A DNA stretch of 64,000 nucleotides from Beroe forskalii. Its lineage: Eukaryota > Ctenophora > Nuda > Beroida > Beroidae. Below, in pieces: positions 14,501 through 25,280 of this stretch; positions within the stretch are counted from its first letter, which is position 1; each line of letters starts with the position of its first letter. The position numbers and the translations under genes were made by a program. The notes beneath the pieces are model-generated. The model saw only the letters and a program-made list of their open reading frames with translations, was not told where the DNA came from and did no database searches. The stretch spans positions 1-64,000 of the forward strand of contig WFMF01000275.1 in assembly GCA_011033025.1 (NCBI GenBank). Direction: 5' to 3'.

Positions 14501-15461
14501 TCACCATGTGATACAATGCCATAATGGTGAACCATCGCTCAACTGTAAGACAAGTTATCAACGTTCTGTGGCGCACAGTACTGTCTAGGGCAACATCAAG
14601 TTTAATATACCCATCTCATGAGTATCAATAACAGTTCTCTCAAATTGGAATTGTGGACGTTTGACCTTCCTAGGTTTAGAGCTGTATCTGTGCTAGCTGA
14701 ATAACAATTTAACATGAGCTCTTAGGTCATTTGTAAAACTACTGATTTTAAGTCTATTTCCCAGATGAACATGATCAATGAACATGATTAATTATAGTAG
14801 AGCAAAATTTCAATATACAACAAAATGTTAATAAATTATCATGAACTTGTTACAGTTTCAATTATAGCTTAGATAATGTAGTAGCAATAATCACTTTTTC
14901 TGCATTTCAAATGAATATTTTATCAAAGTTGAACCTATTGATAGCCTTGTAGGGGCTTAACAACCCTACATCTATAATTAAACAGAGTTAGGAAGTTTTT
15001 ATAAATTCTTTTGGTATCAAGTCTCAAGATCATTAATCAACTATATATAAAAAACTATCGTTAATATCAAGTCCAGAAAAATTCATTTTTATAAACAGAG
15101 GAGTGAATGACTTCATGAATCATAAACAGATAAATCAAAAACTTCAATAATCATGCAGATTTTAACACCTGTCATATCCTGTCAAATATGTATTCTCTTT
15201 TTGGAAAAGATTCTACACTCTACAGCCATCAATTCAATTAAAATTATCAATTAAGTCAGTAAACCACACTTATACTGACATGATTTGTGTATTAGCTGTA
15301 TCTTGATCTATAACATTTATTGGAGGTCTGAAAATTTTATGCACTCTGCCTCCATAACATAACTGAAATTTAAAAACAGAATTGAATTAAGCCTATCCAA
15401 TGTCAATGATAAAGGATGTGTGCCATGTGCATAGTTTCTAGATGCAAATGAGAGTAATTGA
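11516..15461. other. Unassigned intergenic region
   Basis: About 3.9 kb downstream of ADAR. It holds a purine-rich stretch near 12,440-12,480 and a CT-rich stretch near 12,840-12,910. I recognise no coding exon, RNA gene or repeat family. Open frames here are short and featureless. Confidence 0.5.
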
Positions 15462-17768
15462 TCAAATATTTGGAATGTTAAACATGCTTTGCTCAATAGG
15501 TTTTTTTACCCAACAGCCATACCCAAGTTTCAAAAACGTTTCCATAAGCATCATTTTCACTTTTGAATACTCAGAAGCATCACTCTTAGCTTCACAATAG
15601 AGTTTATTTTGATACTTCTCATATAATCCAAGTCTTTTATTTTCTGCTAGAAACAATTTGAATAATGAATTCTTACAAATTCTTGAAGCAGAATTCTTAC
15701 CATCATCCACTCGGCCATCAGTTGTTTTTGTAGCTTCTGGTAGTTTGTCACCATAAGTCCAGTTGAAACAGAAGTTTGAAGCTTTGCTTACTGAGCGGGC
15801 TTCAGCTTTAGAAACTGGTAACAGAAGAGGTACATTCACACGATATCCAGATGGAAGCATCGATTCAACTTCCTCAACCTGCAGTCGGCCATAGATAGCT
15901 CTGGACAAATGAGAAAAACTAAAAAGTCGTCCAACAACAATAGATGAGTAATATACAGGACTCATGAAGTGAGATAATAAACATCCTTGGATTCCCAGAA
16001 CATTTGACCTGCATAATTTATCACTACAAGACATGGTTCTTAACCTTTGACCAGCAAGAATACCATCCCATGTCAAAACTGCTTCCCCAGCATTCATTAC
16101 AGGAATTGTTCCTTCACCACTCTCAATTTTGGTACGAAGTTGGCCCCTGTTGGCTCTGTTAGGATGGCCATCAGCATCTAAGACTTGGGCCTGCTCACCT
16201 TCTTGCTTTGGACTATAAATACGGGAATCTCCACATGGTGCAGTGTTAATGTAAAGATGTAATGAAAACTCATCTTTAAGTCTATATTTACCATCTTTCA
16301 TCTCCAGAACTGAACTCCGTTTGTCATTAAAAGCCTTAAGCTGACCATAAAGAAACCTGATGATACATCTCCTAATCTGAATTTCTGCATGGCTATCATT
16401 CAAAGCCTTCCCATCTACACTTAGAAATTCACCACCCAGAACTTTGGTTCCAGTAGAAACTGCTATTACCTCCATATCACCATCAGCTTTGAAGTTATTA
16501 TCAACATCACTAACATTATTGTACAAAACAGCAGCAGCCAAAACTTTTTTCTTCTTTTGGTGATCCTGCAGATGTCCACATAGTTCTTCAAACTTTGCTT
16601 GTGCTAAAGAGGCAACTTTGTCGGCAAACAGTTGGTGATTCACATCAATTTCAGGATTTTCTTTCAAAATTTCTGTTTTTGTGCTCTCCACCTTGTAGGA
16701 AACTGAATATCCATGCTTTTCAAGAGCTTTTAAAGCACTCAGCTGCTTTGCTTTCTTTTTGTTGGAACACACATCTTCAAATATTTCTCCATGAAGAGTT
16801 AGCTTACAGATGAAGGTTGGTGTTTTACCATTTTTTGGACCCTCAACAACCTCAAAGTTACATGCAGATGGGCCGAAAATTTGATTGAGAAGCATCACAG
16901 GGGTATGGTTTTCAGATGTAGGGTTTAGAGAAGGTTCTTTTCTTTTTTTGGTCGTCTCATTGAGATCAGATTGGATCCCCTTTGCAACAGGGTCTTTTGC
17001 TACAAGCTCTTGTCTTTTCGAGATACATTCAAGAGCAGCTAATCTTTTTGCCTCCTTTTTACTTCGTGCTGTTCCATAATAGTAGACATCATTGACACGC
17101 AAAGATACCGAAAAATGTAACTGTCCTTTTAACTGAATTTGCTTTGGATCACTCCATTCAGCACATGGGTATTTTTCATTTATGATAGATAATGGAAGTG
17201 ATATAGTGTTAAAAAATTCGTTAGATTCTTTTATTTCTGAGGGTTGTTCATCTGGATCAGATTTAGTTGAATCATTAAGAGCAGTATTTTGTTCTGTCTG
17301 AGGCTTACCAAAATTCGATACAAGACCAAGCCTTTTTGAGATGCAATCAGCTGCTGCTAATCTTTTTGCCTCTTTTTTATTCTGTGCTGTTCCAACATAA
17401 TAATCATCATTGATGCGCAAAGTGACTGAAAAATTCAACTTTCCCTCTGCCTGAATTTCCTTGGCATCATTCCATTCAGCACATGGGTATTTTTCATTAA
17501 CTATGGATACTGGGTTTTTGTTAACAACCCCAAGTTTATCTAAATCTCTTTTGTTTTCATCCCATAATGTAACTCTTTCACTCTTGAGATCAATTTTAGA
17601 CTTTTTGATTTTCTTTTCATGATTTTCATTGATGGCAATATGAACTGTTTCACTTTCTAATGTTTCTGAATCAGGATCAGTTTTTAGCTTTGGAATCTTA
17701 AATTTTGATCCTTGTGTTTCAACCTCATCATCATCTGAAAATTGCTGTACCCTTCTTTTTTTAGCCAT
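15462..17768 (-). CDS. ADAR: ADAR: dsRNA-specific adenosine deaminase, three dsRBDs, single exon
   Basis: A 768-residue open frame. The product should convert adenosine to inosine in double-stranded RNA, in the nucleus. The N terminus begins MAKKRR, a likely nuclear localisation signal. Three dsRNA-binding domains lie at about 84-148, 190-253 and 288-353. The first two are close paralogues (both NEKYPCAEW, then KKEAKRLAA and CISKR), suggesting internal duplication. The deaminase domain spans about 435-765. Its zinc/catalytic motif is [11 protein letters not shown] (H460, E462), with zinc cysteines at PCG (C512) and SCSDK (C581). The base-flipping loop is SGEGTIPV (E552, equivalent to human ADAR2 E488). 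C-terminal family motifs FNWTYGD and GCWVKKP are present. No Z-alpha domain is seen. The motif SCSDKxxRW reads SCSDKLCRS, so the inositol-hexakisphosphate-contacting Trp is Ser588. The coding region has no introns although vertebrate ADAR genes have many, which could mean a retrocopy. Confidence 0.96.
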   Translation of the reverse strand: MAKKRRVQQFSDDDEVETQGSKFKIPKLKTDPDSETLESETVHIAINENHEKKIKKSKIDLKSERVTLWDENKRDLDKLGVVNKNPVSIVNEKYPCAEWNDAKEIQAEGKLNFSVTLRINDDYYVGTAQNKKEAKRLAAADCISKRLGLVSNFGKPQTEQNTALNDSTKSDPDEQPSEIKESNEFFNTISLPLSIINEKYPCAEWSDPKQIQLKGQLHFSVSLRVNDVYYYGTARSKKEAKRLAALECISKRQELVAKDPVAKGIQSDLNETTKKRKEPSLNPTSENHTPVMLLNQIFGPSACNFEVVEGPKNGKTPTFICKLTLHGEIFEDVCSNKKKAKQLSALKALEKHGYSVSYKVESTKTEILKENPEIDVNHQLFADKVASLAQAKFEELCGHLQDHQKKKKVLAAAVLYNNVSDVDNNFKADGDMEVIAVSTGTKVLGGEFLSVDGKALNDSHAEIQIRRCIIRFLYGQLKAFNDKRSSVLEMKDGKYRLKDEFSLHLYINTAPCGDSRIYSPKQEGEQAQVLDADGHPNRANRGQLRTKIESGEGTIPVMNAGEAVLTWDGILAGQRLRTMSCSDKLCRSNVLGIQGCLLSHFMSPVYYSSIVVGRLFSFSHLSRAIYGRLQVEEVESMLPSGYRVNVPLLLPVSKAEARSVSKASNFCFNWTYGDKLPEATKTTDGRVDDGKNSASRICKNSLFKLFLAENKRLGLYEKYQNKLYCEAKSDASEYSKVKMMLMETFLKLGYGCWVKKPIEQSMFNIPNI

Positions 17769-17896
17769 GTAAGCTTTATACTTGAGTTGCCGAACAAATG
17801 CATTTGGATAACCACAGAAAATTACAAATAGGGTTAAGTTTTTTATAATATAAGGTGTATTTGAATATCAATATGTTGATTGTTGGTATTTGGTAG

Positions 17897-17964
17897 CTGT
17901 TGTGTACTTTGCAGAACGCAATTTTCAAACATTTGAAAATTGCATTCTGCAAAGCACACAACAG
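17897..17964. repeat. 33-bp near-perfect palindrome upstream of ADAR
   Basis: Left arm 17897-17929 and right arm 17932-17964 are reverse complements apart from two positions, with a 2-nt loop. The centre reads TTTTCAAACATTTGAAAA. It lies about 130 bp upstream of the ADAR start codon, so it may be in the promoter or 5' leader. It could be a MITE relic or a structured RNA element; no function is shown. Confidence 0.85.
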
Positions 17965-18842
17965 GTCTCACTACCTAGTTCAGTATTTCCTTGAATTAGA
18001 TTTATAAATTTCGATTATTTTATGCATATTGCTAGACAATCTAAGCAGTTGATCAAGCATGGCATATAAAAGGGAATTTATCATCCACAAACCATCGATA
18101 GCTCCTCATTTATACTACATGTCGATAAGCAGATGGCACTGATCATCTGGGACTTAAAACTATCAAGCTTATGATTTATATACCACAGCACCACTTATCT
18201 CAAATTTTGGCAGGGGTGTAGCCAGATTTTTGAAAAGGAGGTGGCGAGTTACATTCAAAACCTGTTGAATGTTTAATTTTGCTTGGCTCAAAGCTCTCCT
18301 TGTATCAAAATAACCAATGTTAACACATTTTCTGTCCAAAAGGGGGAGGCAGCCGCCTGGATCGCCTTCCCCCCTGAATTTTGGCTATTTGTTTTTCTGT
18401 GGTTACCCAATGTAAATATTCAAGAACTCATTTATAAAGTACAATAATTAACCAGCCAGGCCAGTTGACCTCGCACACGTATCCAGCAATGATCATCAAT
18501 CAACTCAATAAAGCAACTTCGACGATCTAAAAAGATTTTGACACATTTACTAGCACCACATGATGAATAGGATTCCCAAATTAGCATGATTAACCCGATA
18601 AAGTGATTCAATTTTCTTCATAACACTTCATAACACTTTGATCCAGTACCACTACGTGAAAAATTAAAATCTGACCTGGCACTGATACTAATCTGAAGTA
18701 TCAATGATGCAAATACAATATATTACGGAAACCAGCAAGACTAAGGTTTTTCTTTTCAGGTAACCACAGGCCCACCCTAGGATGCTGGGTTTTTTTGTCG
18801 TTCAGGCCCACTTTTTTTCGACCACAGGCCCACTTTTTAGCA
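17965..18842. other. Unassigned region upstream of ADAR
   Basis: AT-rich, with no exon recognised. A stretch around 18,205-18,400 with poly-G and poly-C ends looks like dispersed repeat sequence but I cannot define its borders. Confidence 0.4.
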
Positions 18843-19080
18843 AAAACTTAATCACAAAAACAGGTCCATTTGAGACATCACAGGCCCATTTGAGATATTA
18901 TACAAGCCCATTTGAGACAGCACTGGCCAATTTGTGACAATGTATGCCCATTATTTGATACATCACAGGCCCATTTGAGACATAAAAAGGCCCAAATGAG
19001 ACCACACAGACCCGTTTGAGACAAAACAGGTCCATTTGAGACATCACAGGCCAATCTTGGACATTGCAGGCCCAAAATTT
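18843..19080. repeat. Minisatellite with CAGGCCCATTTGAGACATCA-like units
   Basis: About ten degenerate tandem copies of a unit near 24 bp containing GGCCCATTTGAGACA. Open frames on the minus strand repeating Cys/Leu/Trp/Ala are translations of the repeat and are not genes. Confidence 0.85.
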
Positions 19081-19239
19081 CACCACCCCCTACCCCCTTT
19101 TTTCCAAAAACTCCTCGGATTTCGAAATTAAAGACAAAATTTCAAAATCCAGAAAAAAGCTCGTTCTAGGATGCCAGCCACCAGCGCATCCAGGAAAGAA
19201 AAACCTTAAGCAAGACCACTGAACTGAAACATTGTTCAG

Positions 19240-19660
19240 AAAAGTTGCTGAAACCAGTATAGATGGCACCAGGGCCAGTGTGAGGAATAGTTGGCACACT
19301 GCACGTTTAAAGAGTAGCTGACACCAGTATAGTTGACAACAGTGTGAAGTGTGGACTGTGATTGAAACCAGTGTGAAGTATTGCCGACAGTAGTGTAAAT
19401 AGCTGAAATCAGTATGAAGCATAATTCTTTACACCAGTTGACACCAGTGTCTCAGTGTGATGTATAGCTGGCACAAGTGTGAATAGTAGTTGGCACCAGT
19501 CACCAGTGTGAACTTAAATGAAGAAATGCTGACACTAGTATTCAATAGCTGATAATATCAGTGTGAAGTAATGCTGACGCCTGCCACTATTGTGAATAGT
19601 TGACACCAGTGTTAAATAAAGTTGACACCAGTGGGATGTATTGCTGACGATCAGGGTGAA
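19240..19660. repeat. Degenerate GACACCAGTGTGAA minisatellite
   Basis: Irregular copies of a roughly 25-30 bp unit containing TTGACACCAGTGTGAA, with variable spacing. The reverse complement carries ACTGGTGTCA, the same core found in the 29-bp array at 29,910-32,690 and, without the ACT, in the 26-bp array at the window start. Confidence 0.75.
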
Positions 19661-19699
19661 CATTGAAATATGATATTATGGTTTCTCAACAATTTTCAA

Positions 19700-19790
19700 A
19701 ACATGCTTAATCCGGGATTCGAACCCTGGTGGTCTGCATACTAAGCCAAAGCTATTACCATCTAATTTTGAACGAGAAATGGATTTTAGT
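19700..19790 (-). repeat. tRNA-like remnant (possible SINE head)
   Basis: On the minus strand GGGTTCGAATCCC matches a T-arm/B box. About 45 nt upstream TAGATGGTAATAGC resembles a degenerate D-arm/A box. The acceptor stem does not close, so this is not a functional tRNA gene as read. A tRNA-derived SINE fragment is the simplest reading. Confidence 0.45.
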
Positions 19791-20043
19791 ATATTATGGA
19801 TGCAACAGTGAGCCCAAGTTTTGTGATTTAAAACAGCACTTTCATAGCATTTATGACATTCAAGTTCACTTATGTAGAGGACAGACGTCAGAAAATGTGG
19901 TATATTTGTTTAGAGGCCCAATGGACCTGCTAGTATTATATAATGACATCATTCAGCATCATTCCACATCATTTAGCATCATATAACATCATTTATTAAG
20001 AAATCTTAAGTCTGGAAATAATAGGTATTTACAATTTACCTGT

Positions 20044-20264
20044 TTAAACATATCGATCATCTTTTAGAATATTAAGGGTAGTCTTAGAATTGTTTATTTT
20101 GTCAAGACGGGCATAGTCATGAGTATAATTACGTGGGGCATCATCTTCAATGTCATCTTTAGTGACTTCCTCCTGTTTTGAACCTGGCATTGAACTCAAT
20201 GCCTTGTCTGTTTTTTCAATGTTCTGTATTTTTGTTCCCAAACCAAGATCAACTTCTGGTATAC
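20044..20264 (-). CDS. C9orf78: C9orf78/TLS1-like spliceosomal protein, exon 3 (last)
   Basis: The exon starts after a TTTTCCACTCAG acceptor and enters in phase 1, completing the Gly left by exon 2. It begins GIPEVDLG, the same block that follows MLSG in human C9orf78, and continues with an acidic, Asp/Glu/Lys-rich tail ending KDDRYV. The three exons total 699 nt, giving 232 residues against 289 in human. The stop codon TAA lies only a few bases before a good donor (ACAG|GTAAAT), so the reading may lack a further exon, or the tail has been shortened. Confidence 0.8.
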
Positions 20265-20364
20265 CTGAGTGGAAAATCAAATAAGAACATAGTAATTTCT
20301 TCACTGCTGTAACATGGGAAGAGCAGGTCAAGTTTGATTTGAAATTCCACTTGACTCTTGAGCT

Positions 20365-20700
20365 ATAATTTTTTGATAGATATCATGGAAGACACATAAT
20401 TGCATTTACCGATGGGGGCTACCTTCATAAACCTCCAAAAATTAAACCCCCATTTGCCTTTTCTGATATCTAATGGGGGGGATTATAGGGGTTTAATTTT
20501 CCAGGCACCATTGCATTTCCAAAGTGATCAAATTTTCAAGCAAAAATGGCTTGATTGTGGTATGTGTAATTCTTGTGATCTTTGCTCATAAATTTAAAGA
20601 TGTGAAGGAAAGCAAACTGATGGTAAGCCAAAAATATTAACAAAAATGGTACCATTTCAGAAAAAGGTCCAAAATCTTCGACAAAAAAGTACCATTTCAG
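20365..20700. repeat. Dispersed repeat with TTAAACCCC ends and 40-bp degenerate units
   Basis: A block with AAATTAAACCCCC and its near-inverse GGGGTTTAATTTT (20,435-20,505) is followed by units reading AATGGTACCATTTCAGAAAA. The units recur at 21,025-21,210 and at 32,875-32,995, each with the GGCCAAA linker. Confidence 0.65.
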
Positions 20701-21020
20701 GTCATCCATATGGGACGTCCGCAATGAGGGGGGAGGGGGGAGTCTGACCAATGCGGACATTTGCGGACATAGGGGGAGGGGGGTGTTTGGCCAAATGCGG
20801 ACGTCCGCAAATTATGGAAATTTTGGCCGATTTGACGGTCATTTAACCAGAAAATCGTGAAATTTTGGGCCCAGAAATGATGAATCAAAAGATTTTCATG
20901 AAAAATGCGGACGTCCTGGGGGGAGGGAGTGGTTTCTGAAATGCGGACATTTGCGGACAAGGGGGGAGGGAGGGGTCTAAAATGGGCAAAAATTTGCAGA
21001 CGTCCTTTATGGAGGGCCCC
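20701..21020. mobile_element. MITE family B (GGGGCCATCCATAAAGGACG ends), copy 1
   Basis: A 320-bp non-coding element with imperfect terminal inverted repeats (CATCCATATGGGACGTCC at the left, GGACGTCCTTTATGGATGG-like at the right) and internal ATGCGGACGTCCGCA motifs plus G-runs. It is inserted in the CATTTCAG unit of a 40-bp minisatellite; TTTCAG is present on both sides and may be the target duplication. Further copies lie at 27,385 and 27,943. Confidence 0.85.
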
Positions 21021-22169
21021 TTTCAGATATTAAGGGCCAGAAATCCTCGACAAAAATGGCATCATTTCAGAAAAGGGCCAAAATTATTCAAAAAATGGTG
21101 CCATTTTAGAAAAAGGGATTAAAATCCTTGACAAAAATGATATCACTTTACAAAAGTGACTAAAATGTGCAACATAAAATAGTACCATTTTGGAAAGGGG
21201 CAGACAATCTTTGACAAAAATAATACCAAAAAATCCTAACATAAAGCAGCAAATTTTAACAAATTTAAGCTCCACAAAAATTAAATGGTCCCAGCCCCCT
21301 ATGCCATTTTTATGGGGGGGGGGGCAACCACTCAGTGAAACAAGTTAATTTTTTGGCATTTTCTGCCCCCCCCCCACACATCTCTGTAATCAAACTTAAT
21401 CGTGGCCATACCCCCCCCCTCTTTTGGGAAAATATTAGGCAGTCATGGCCCAAACCCCATTCCTTGAGATTTTTTTAGTCATTATTTAGTATATCCATTT
21501 GATAATCATTTGAATTTGAATATCATTTTATAGCACAATCCAGATCAGAGTCCCTGCCCATCTGCCTCCCAAGCGGACAGAACCCAAGTGCCAGATCAAA
21601 GTCCTTTTCCATCTGCCTCCCAAGCCAAAAGAACCTAAGTGCCACATAAGAGTCCACACTTCAATTCTTGATGATTTGGTTACAGTATAAGAAATGTCAG
21701 AAATGTTACTCTTTGCTTTTGTGGTGTTGTAGGCTGTCTGTCATAATCATATGGCATAGTAACATGTGCAATCAGTGCAGTCTACAGAAACGTTAAAATA
21801 CAGTGAAACAGCACAAAACATGGGATTGCTATGTAGTAACATATGTACTGCATGTGCAGATCTGTTGAGGTGCGAAGCCTAGTCACAAAGTTCTTATTAT
21901 GCTGATTTGATTTGAATAATTAGTTCTGCAGCTCATTAATTTGGTACTGATTGGGATTTTTGATGCATTAAAAATGAGGGGTACTCGGAGACCTAGTCTA
22001 ATATTATGAGCAAGTATGAAGTGAGAAATGAGAAACTAAACTATGAATGAATATTGCAATAATATGAATTACCACTAAATAGGGATCAATCACATATTAC
22101 ATAATCAATTTTTGACCATTTTCAACCCTCCTCTCTGTCCCTTTTTCTTTTTTTTGGTGCAAAATCCAC

Positions 22170-22365
22170 TGACCACATGCCACCGCTTACGCGAGTGACG
22201 GTGGCAGCTCTCCATAGCAGAGAGCTCTGCTGGGACCCATCTGGATGCACTCTAGCAAGCTAGTAACCCCTTACGTGGGTGCCAGATGGTGGTGCTCCTT
22301 GGAGCACCAAATGGTCGGGGGCGCCCCTCCGAAGATTGACTACTGTGATCCCTTGGTAAGAATGG
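22170..22365. repeat. Dispersed repeat family V, copy 1
   Basis: About 190 bp reading through AGAGAGCTCTGCTGGGACCC, a partly palindromic CTGG/CCAG centre and AGATTGACTACTGTGATCCC. It shares the same order of blocks with 40,835-41,005. It is probably a SINE-sized repeat; no tRNA boxes were identified. Confidence 0.7.
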
Positions 22366-22589
22366 CTTGTAAGCCTTGTCCCTCTAACACTGGGCTCTGA
22401 GAGTCCATCAGGTTGAGTTGTGCAGGACTATGTCGGTTAAGTGTGGTTTTGTTGTGGTTATTGTTAGTTGTAGTCATGGTTTGCATTATACTTTTCGAGG
22501 TAGCTGAAAGGGCTGGGAGCTGTTGGGTAATGGTATGGTATTGGTTGGTTTGGTGCCAGAAGGGGGCATAGTTCCTACATACATGGATT

Positions 22590-23226
22590 ATTGAGCCCAT
22601 GGAGGGTTTGGTTCCCGTCGAGGGTTTGATTCCCATTGTTATTATTATTATTATTAAATCAAGATAATATATAACAAAATTACACATTATCAACCTCTTA
22701 ATGTAGGTGTTTGATTCCCGTAGGGTTTGATTCCCGTTATGGGTTTTATTCCCGTTGAGGGTTTTGTTCCCGTCGAGGGTTTGATTCCCGTTGAGGGTTT
22801 GATTCCCGTTGAGGGTTTGATTCCCGTTGAGGGTTTGATTCCCGTTGAGGGTTTGGTTCCCGTCGAGGGTTTGATTCCCGTTGAGGGTTTGATTCCCGTT
22901 ATGGGTTTGATTCCCGTTGAGGGTTTTGTTCCCGACAAGGGTTTGATTCCCGTTGAGGGTTTGATTCCCGTTGAGGGTTTGATTCCCGTTGAGGGTTTGT
23001 TTCCCGTTGAGGGTTTGGTTCCCGTCGAGGGTTTGATTCCCGTTGAGGGTTTGATTCCCGATATGGGTTTGATTCCCATTGAGGGTTTGGTTCCCGTCGA
23101 GGGTTTGATTCCCGTTGAGGGTTTGATTCCTGTTGAGGGTTTGATTCCCGTTGAGGGTTTGATTCCCGTTGAGGGTTTGATTCCCGTTGAAGGTTTGATT
23201 CCTGTTGAGGGTTTGATTCCCTCAAA
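22590..23226. repeat. 18-bp minisatellite GGGTTTGATTCCCGTTGA
   Basis: About 28 tandem units at 22,710-23,226 plus outliers from 22,590. Variants alternate ATT/GTT and GTT/GTC. Because 18 is a multiple of three, every frame stays open, giving long pseudo-proteins (GIKPST on minus, PVEGLI on plus). The array lies in intron 2 of the C9orf78-like gene, so neither is likely to be translated. The unit resembles a pol III B box (GGTTCGATTCCC). Confidence 0.95.
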
Positions 23227-23943
23227 GCCCAGCCCCCCTCCCCCTTGAGCCAAATATAATGTAATCATGGCTTAGAAAATGGACAGTATAAATACTTGAA
23301 TATTGATCATGTTTCAAGTGTCAAGTTTCATCAGTCCATTATTATTATTATCAAATCTGTCAATAGTAAATATTTTATACTATCAAACCTCTTCATGTAT
23401 CAGTCCATCAATACCCTTTCTTTACAAATATAGCAATATATGGGATTCCTATTAATCCCAACTAACAATATTTTATTTATGAATGGACCAGATCAGGCAA
23501 AGTCAATTCAATTCAATTCAATTATATGGGACTGATTGGCTGGATGGAACACATAAAACTCTACTGCTAAGCCAAGTATTTAACCAGGATTTTTCAGTAA
23601 TTAATATAACTGAGGTGTCACCACATCTGAGATTGGTGTCTGAAATTTCCACAAAACCACAATTTGTACGCGTGTGATACTGATTTAACAGTATATTCAC
23701 CTACATACATGGCGCCGTGCAATCAGAAATTTCAGGAGAATTCTCATTTCTCGAGGTGGTGACAAAATAAATAAATAAATAAATGAATCTAAATAGCATA
23801 AAGCCTGCCTCTTTTTGTAGGCAAAAAGTCCAAAACCCTGATATCATCATGCTACTAAAAACTTATCTAAAAGGTCAACCAGCTATACATGATTTAAATC
23901 ATGTTTAAAAGAATTAGAGACACCTGCCTAACATTACTAGTAC

Positions 23944-24075
23944 CTGTTAAAACTTGATCACTAAGCATATCTTCAGTTAGAGAGATGTTTTTTGTTTGAA
24001 GATGGTCAGGCACCTTAAAAAGTTCATTTATACGTTGCTGATATTGGTCTTCCACTTCGGAACTGGACTTGATAC
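23944..24075 (-). CDS. C9orf78: C9orf78/TLS1-like protein, exon 2
   Basis: A 132-nt exon between acceptor TTTTTTCCACAG and donor ACAG|GTACTA, phase 1 at both ends. It encodes a segment including LTEDMLSDQVLTG, which aligns with the human SAKKTEEMLSNQMLSG region and leads straight into IPEVDLG of exon 3. Splicing is simple and phases are consistent. The intron on its 3' side (20265-23943) is 3.7 kb and filled with repeats. Confidence 0.87.
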
Positions 24076-24225
24076 CTGTGGAAAAAATAACTTTTATTAC
24101 TGTCCAAAGATGACTGTAATTGTATTCCATACTCTATATAACTCAATCTCATTTTCAATTATGTTATAGGTTTAATAACAATGGGCATAGCAACAATAAC
24201 ATAACAAAAAACATATAGATCTTAC

Positions 24226-24571
24226 CGCGACGCTTAGCCAGCTTGTCTTCAATGTATCTGTGCATGATATGATCCTCTTCTTTCTGGTTTGATTCAGCAG
24301 AAAATGTATTTCCAACTTGAAGACCATATCTTTCATCAGAACTTTCATTATTTTTTGTAAAAGAAGTGTGACCAGGAATTTTACCAGACAATACTTCTTC
24401 ACTAGATACTATCCGGCCAACAGCAAGGGAAATTGCATTAATTCCACCACGCTTACATCTGATCTTTTGCACATCCTTAATATCAGAAACCTTTTTGGGT
24501 AGACCAGTTGATTCAGCATCAGAATTGCTGCTAGAGGATTTTCTTCTCTTTCTGTATGATCTACTAGCCAT
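24226..24571 (-). CDS. C9orf78: C9orf78/TLS1-like protein, exon 1
   Basis: Starts at MASRSYRKRRKSSSSNSD; an upstream in-frame TTG is not used. The donor is CGTCGCG|GTAAG, phase 1. Family blocks seen: an Arg/Ser/acidic N terminus, ISLAVGRIVSSEEV (human VALLVGEKVQEE) and NTFSAESNQKEEDHIMHRYI followed by EDKLAKRRG, which matches the human SFSAETNRRDED...YIETELKKRKG block. Human C9orf78 is a nuclear spliceosome component and the fission-yeast homologue Tls1 acts in splicing, so the product probably works in pre-mRNA splicing. The order of conserved blocks across three exons makes the assignment firm. Confidence 0.9.
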
Positions 24572-24577
24572 GATCAA

Positions 24578-25280
24578 AAATGTCTAATTTTAAAAACATT
24601 GATATGAATTGATTAACAAGTGCAAATTTTGAACAAGTACACAAAGGCACTTTGATTAAGGATTGCTTCAACTATCCAATCCCAATCAGTTTCAATTAAG
24701 GTGAAGGAACAAAAACAACGAAAGTTGATAAAATTTATGAATATTGATTTGGGGGAGGAAGGGATTCAAGACATATATTTTGGAAAACACGAATTTGTGA
24801 TATGAGTTTGCAAGGATGGACTGGACATGTAAAAAATCCAACATTTTGGTGGTTGTATCAAGTCCATAGGTCCAACATTGCCAATGTGAGGCCTTGGAGC
24901 AAAAGTGGGGTCCAAAAATCGAAAAAATATAACTGATTTAAATGATTTTAGCATATTTGTATGTCAAAATTGGATTAAAACTGACCAATTCATGGCCATT
25001 TAAAGCTTGTGCATCTATACTAGCACTGGCCTATTTGTAACTAAAGATATTGGCCTAAATGGCCACAATTTTGTAGGAATCAGCTTCTAACTTATTTTGC
25101 CCGTCATTAATGTTTAAATTGAGCGGCAATTGCCAATTTATAAGTGGATCGGACCTTAGTTGGCCGTTTCAGCCTATAAAATTGTATAAAACCTTCAAAA
25201 ATCCACGAAATGGCCGTATCTCAAAGCCCAATTTTTCCAAAGTTTCCTACTTTATAACTATCGCTAATCTATCGGTTATC
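24578..25280. other. Unassigned region upstream of the C9orf78-like gene
   Basis: AT-rich flank that should contain the promoter of the minus-strand gene. No clear TATA box or repeat family was recognised. Confidence 0.4.

Noticed and set aside
16595..17079. Plus-strand open frames over ADAR
   Set aside because: Antisense shadows of the ADAR coding frame.
19705..19780. Functional tRNA gene
   Set aside because: The T-arm is good but acceptor and anticodon stems do not close.
22690..23268. 192-residue GIKPST repeat protein and the overlapping 173-residue PVEGLI protein
   Set aside because: Both come from an 18-bp tandem repeat that keeps all frames open, inside an intron of the C9orf78-like gene.
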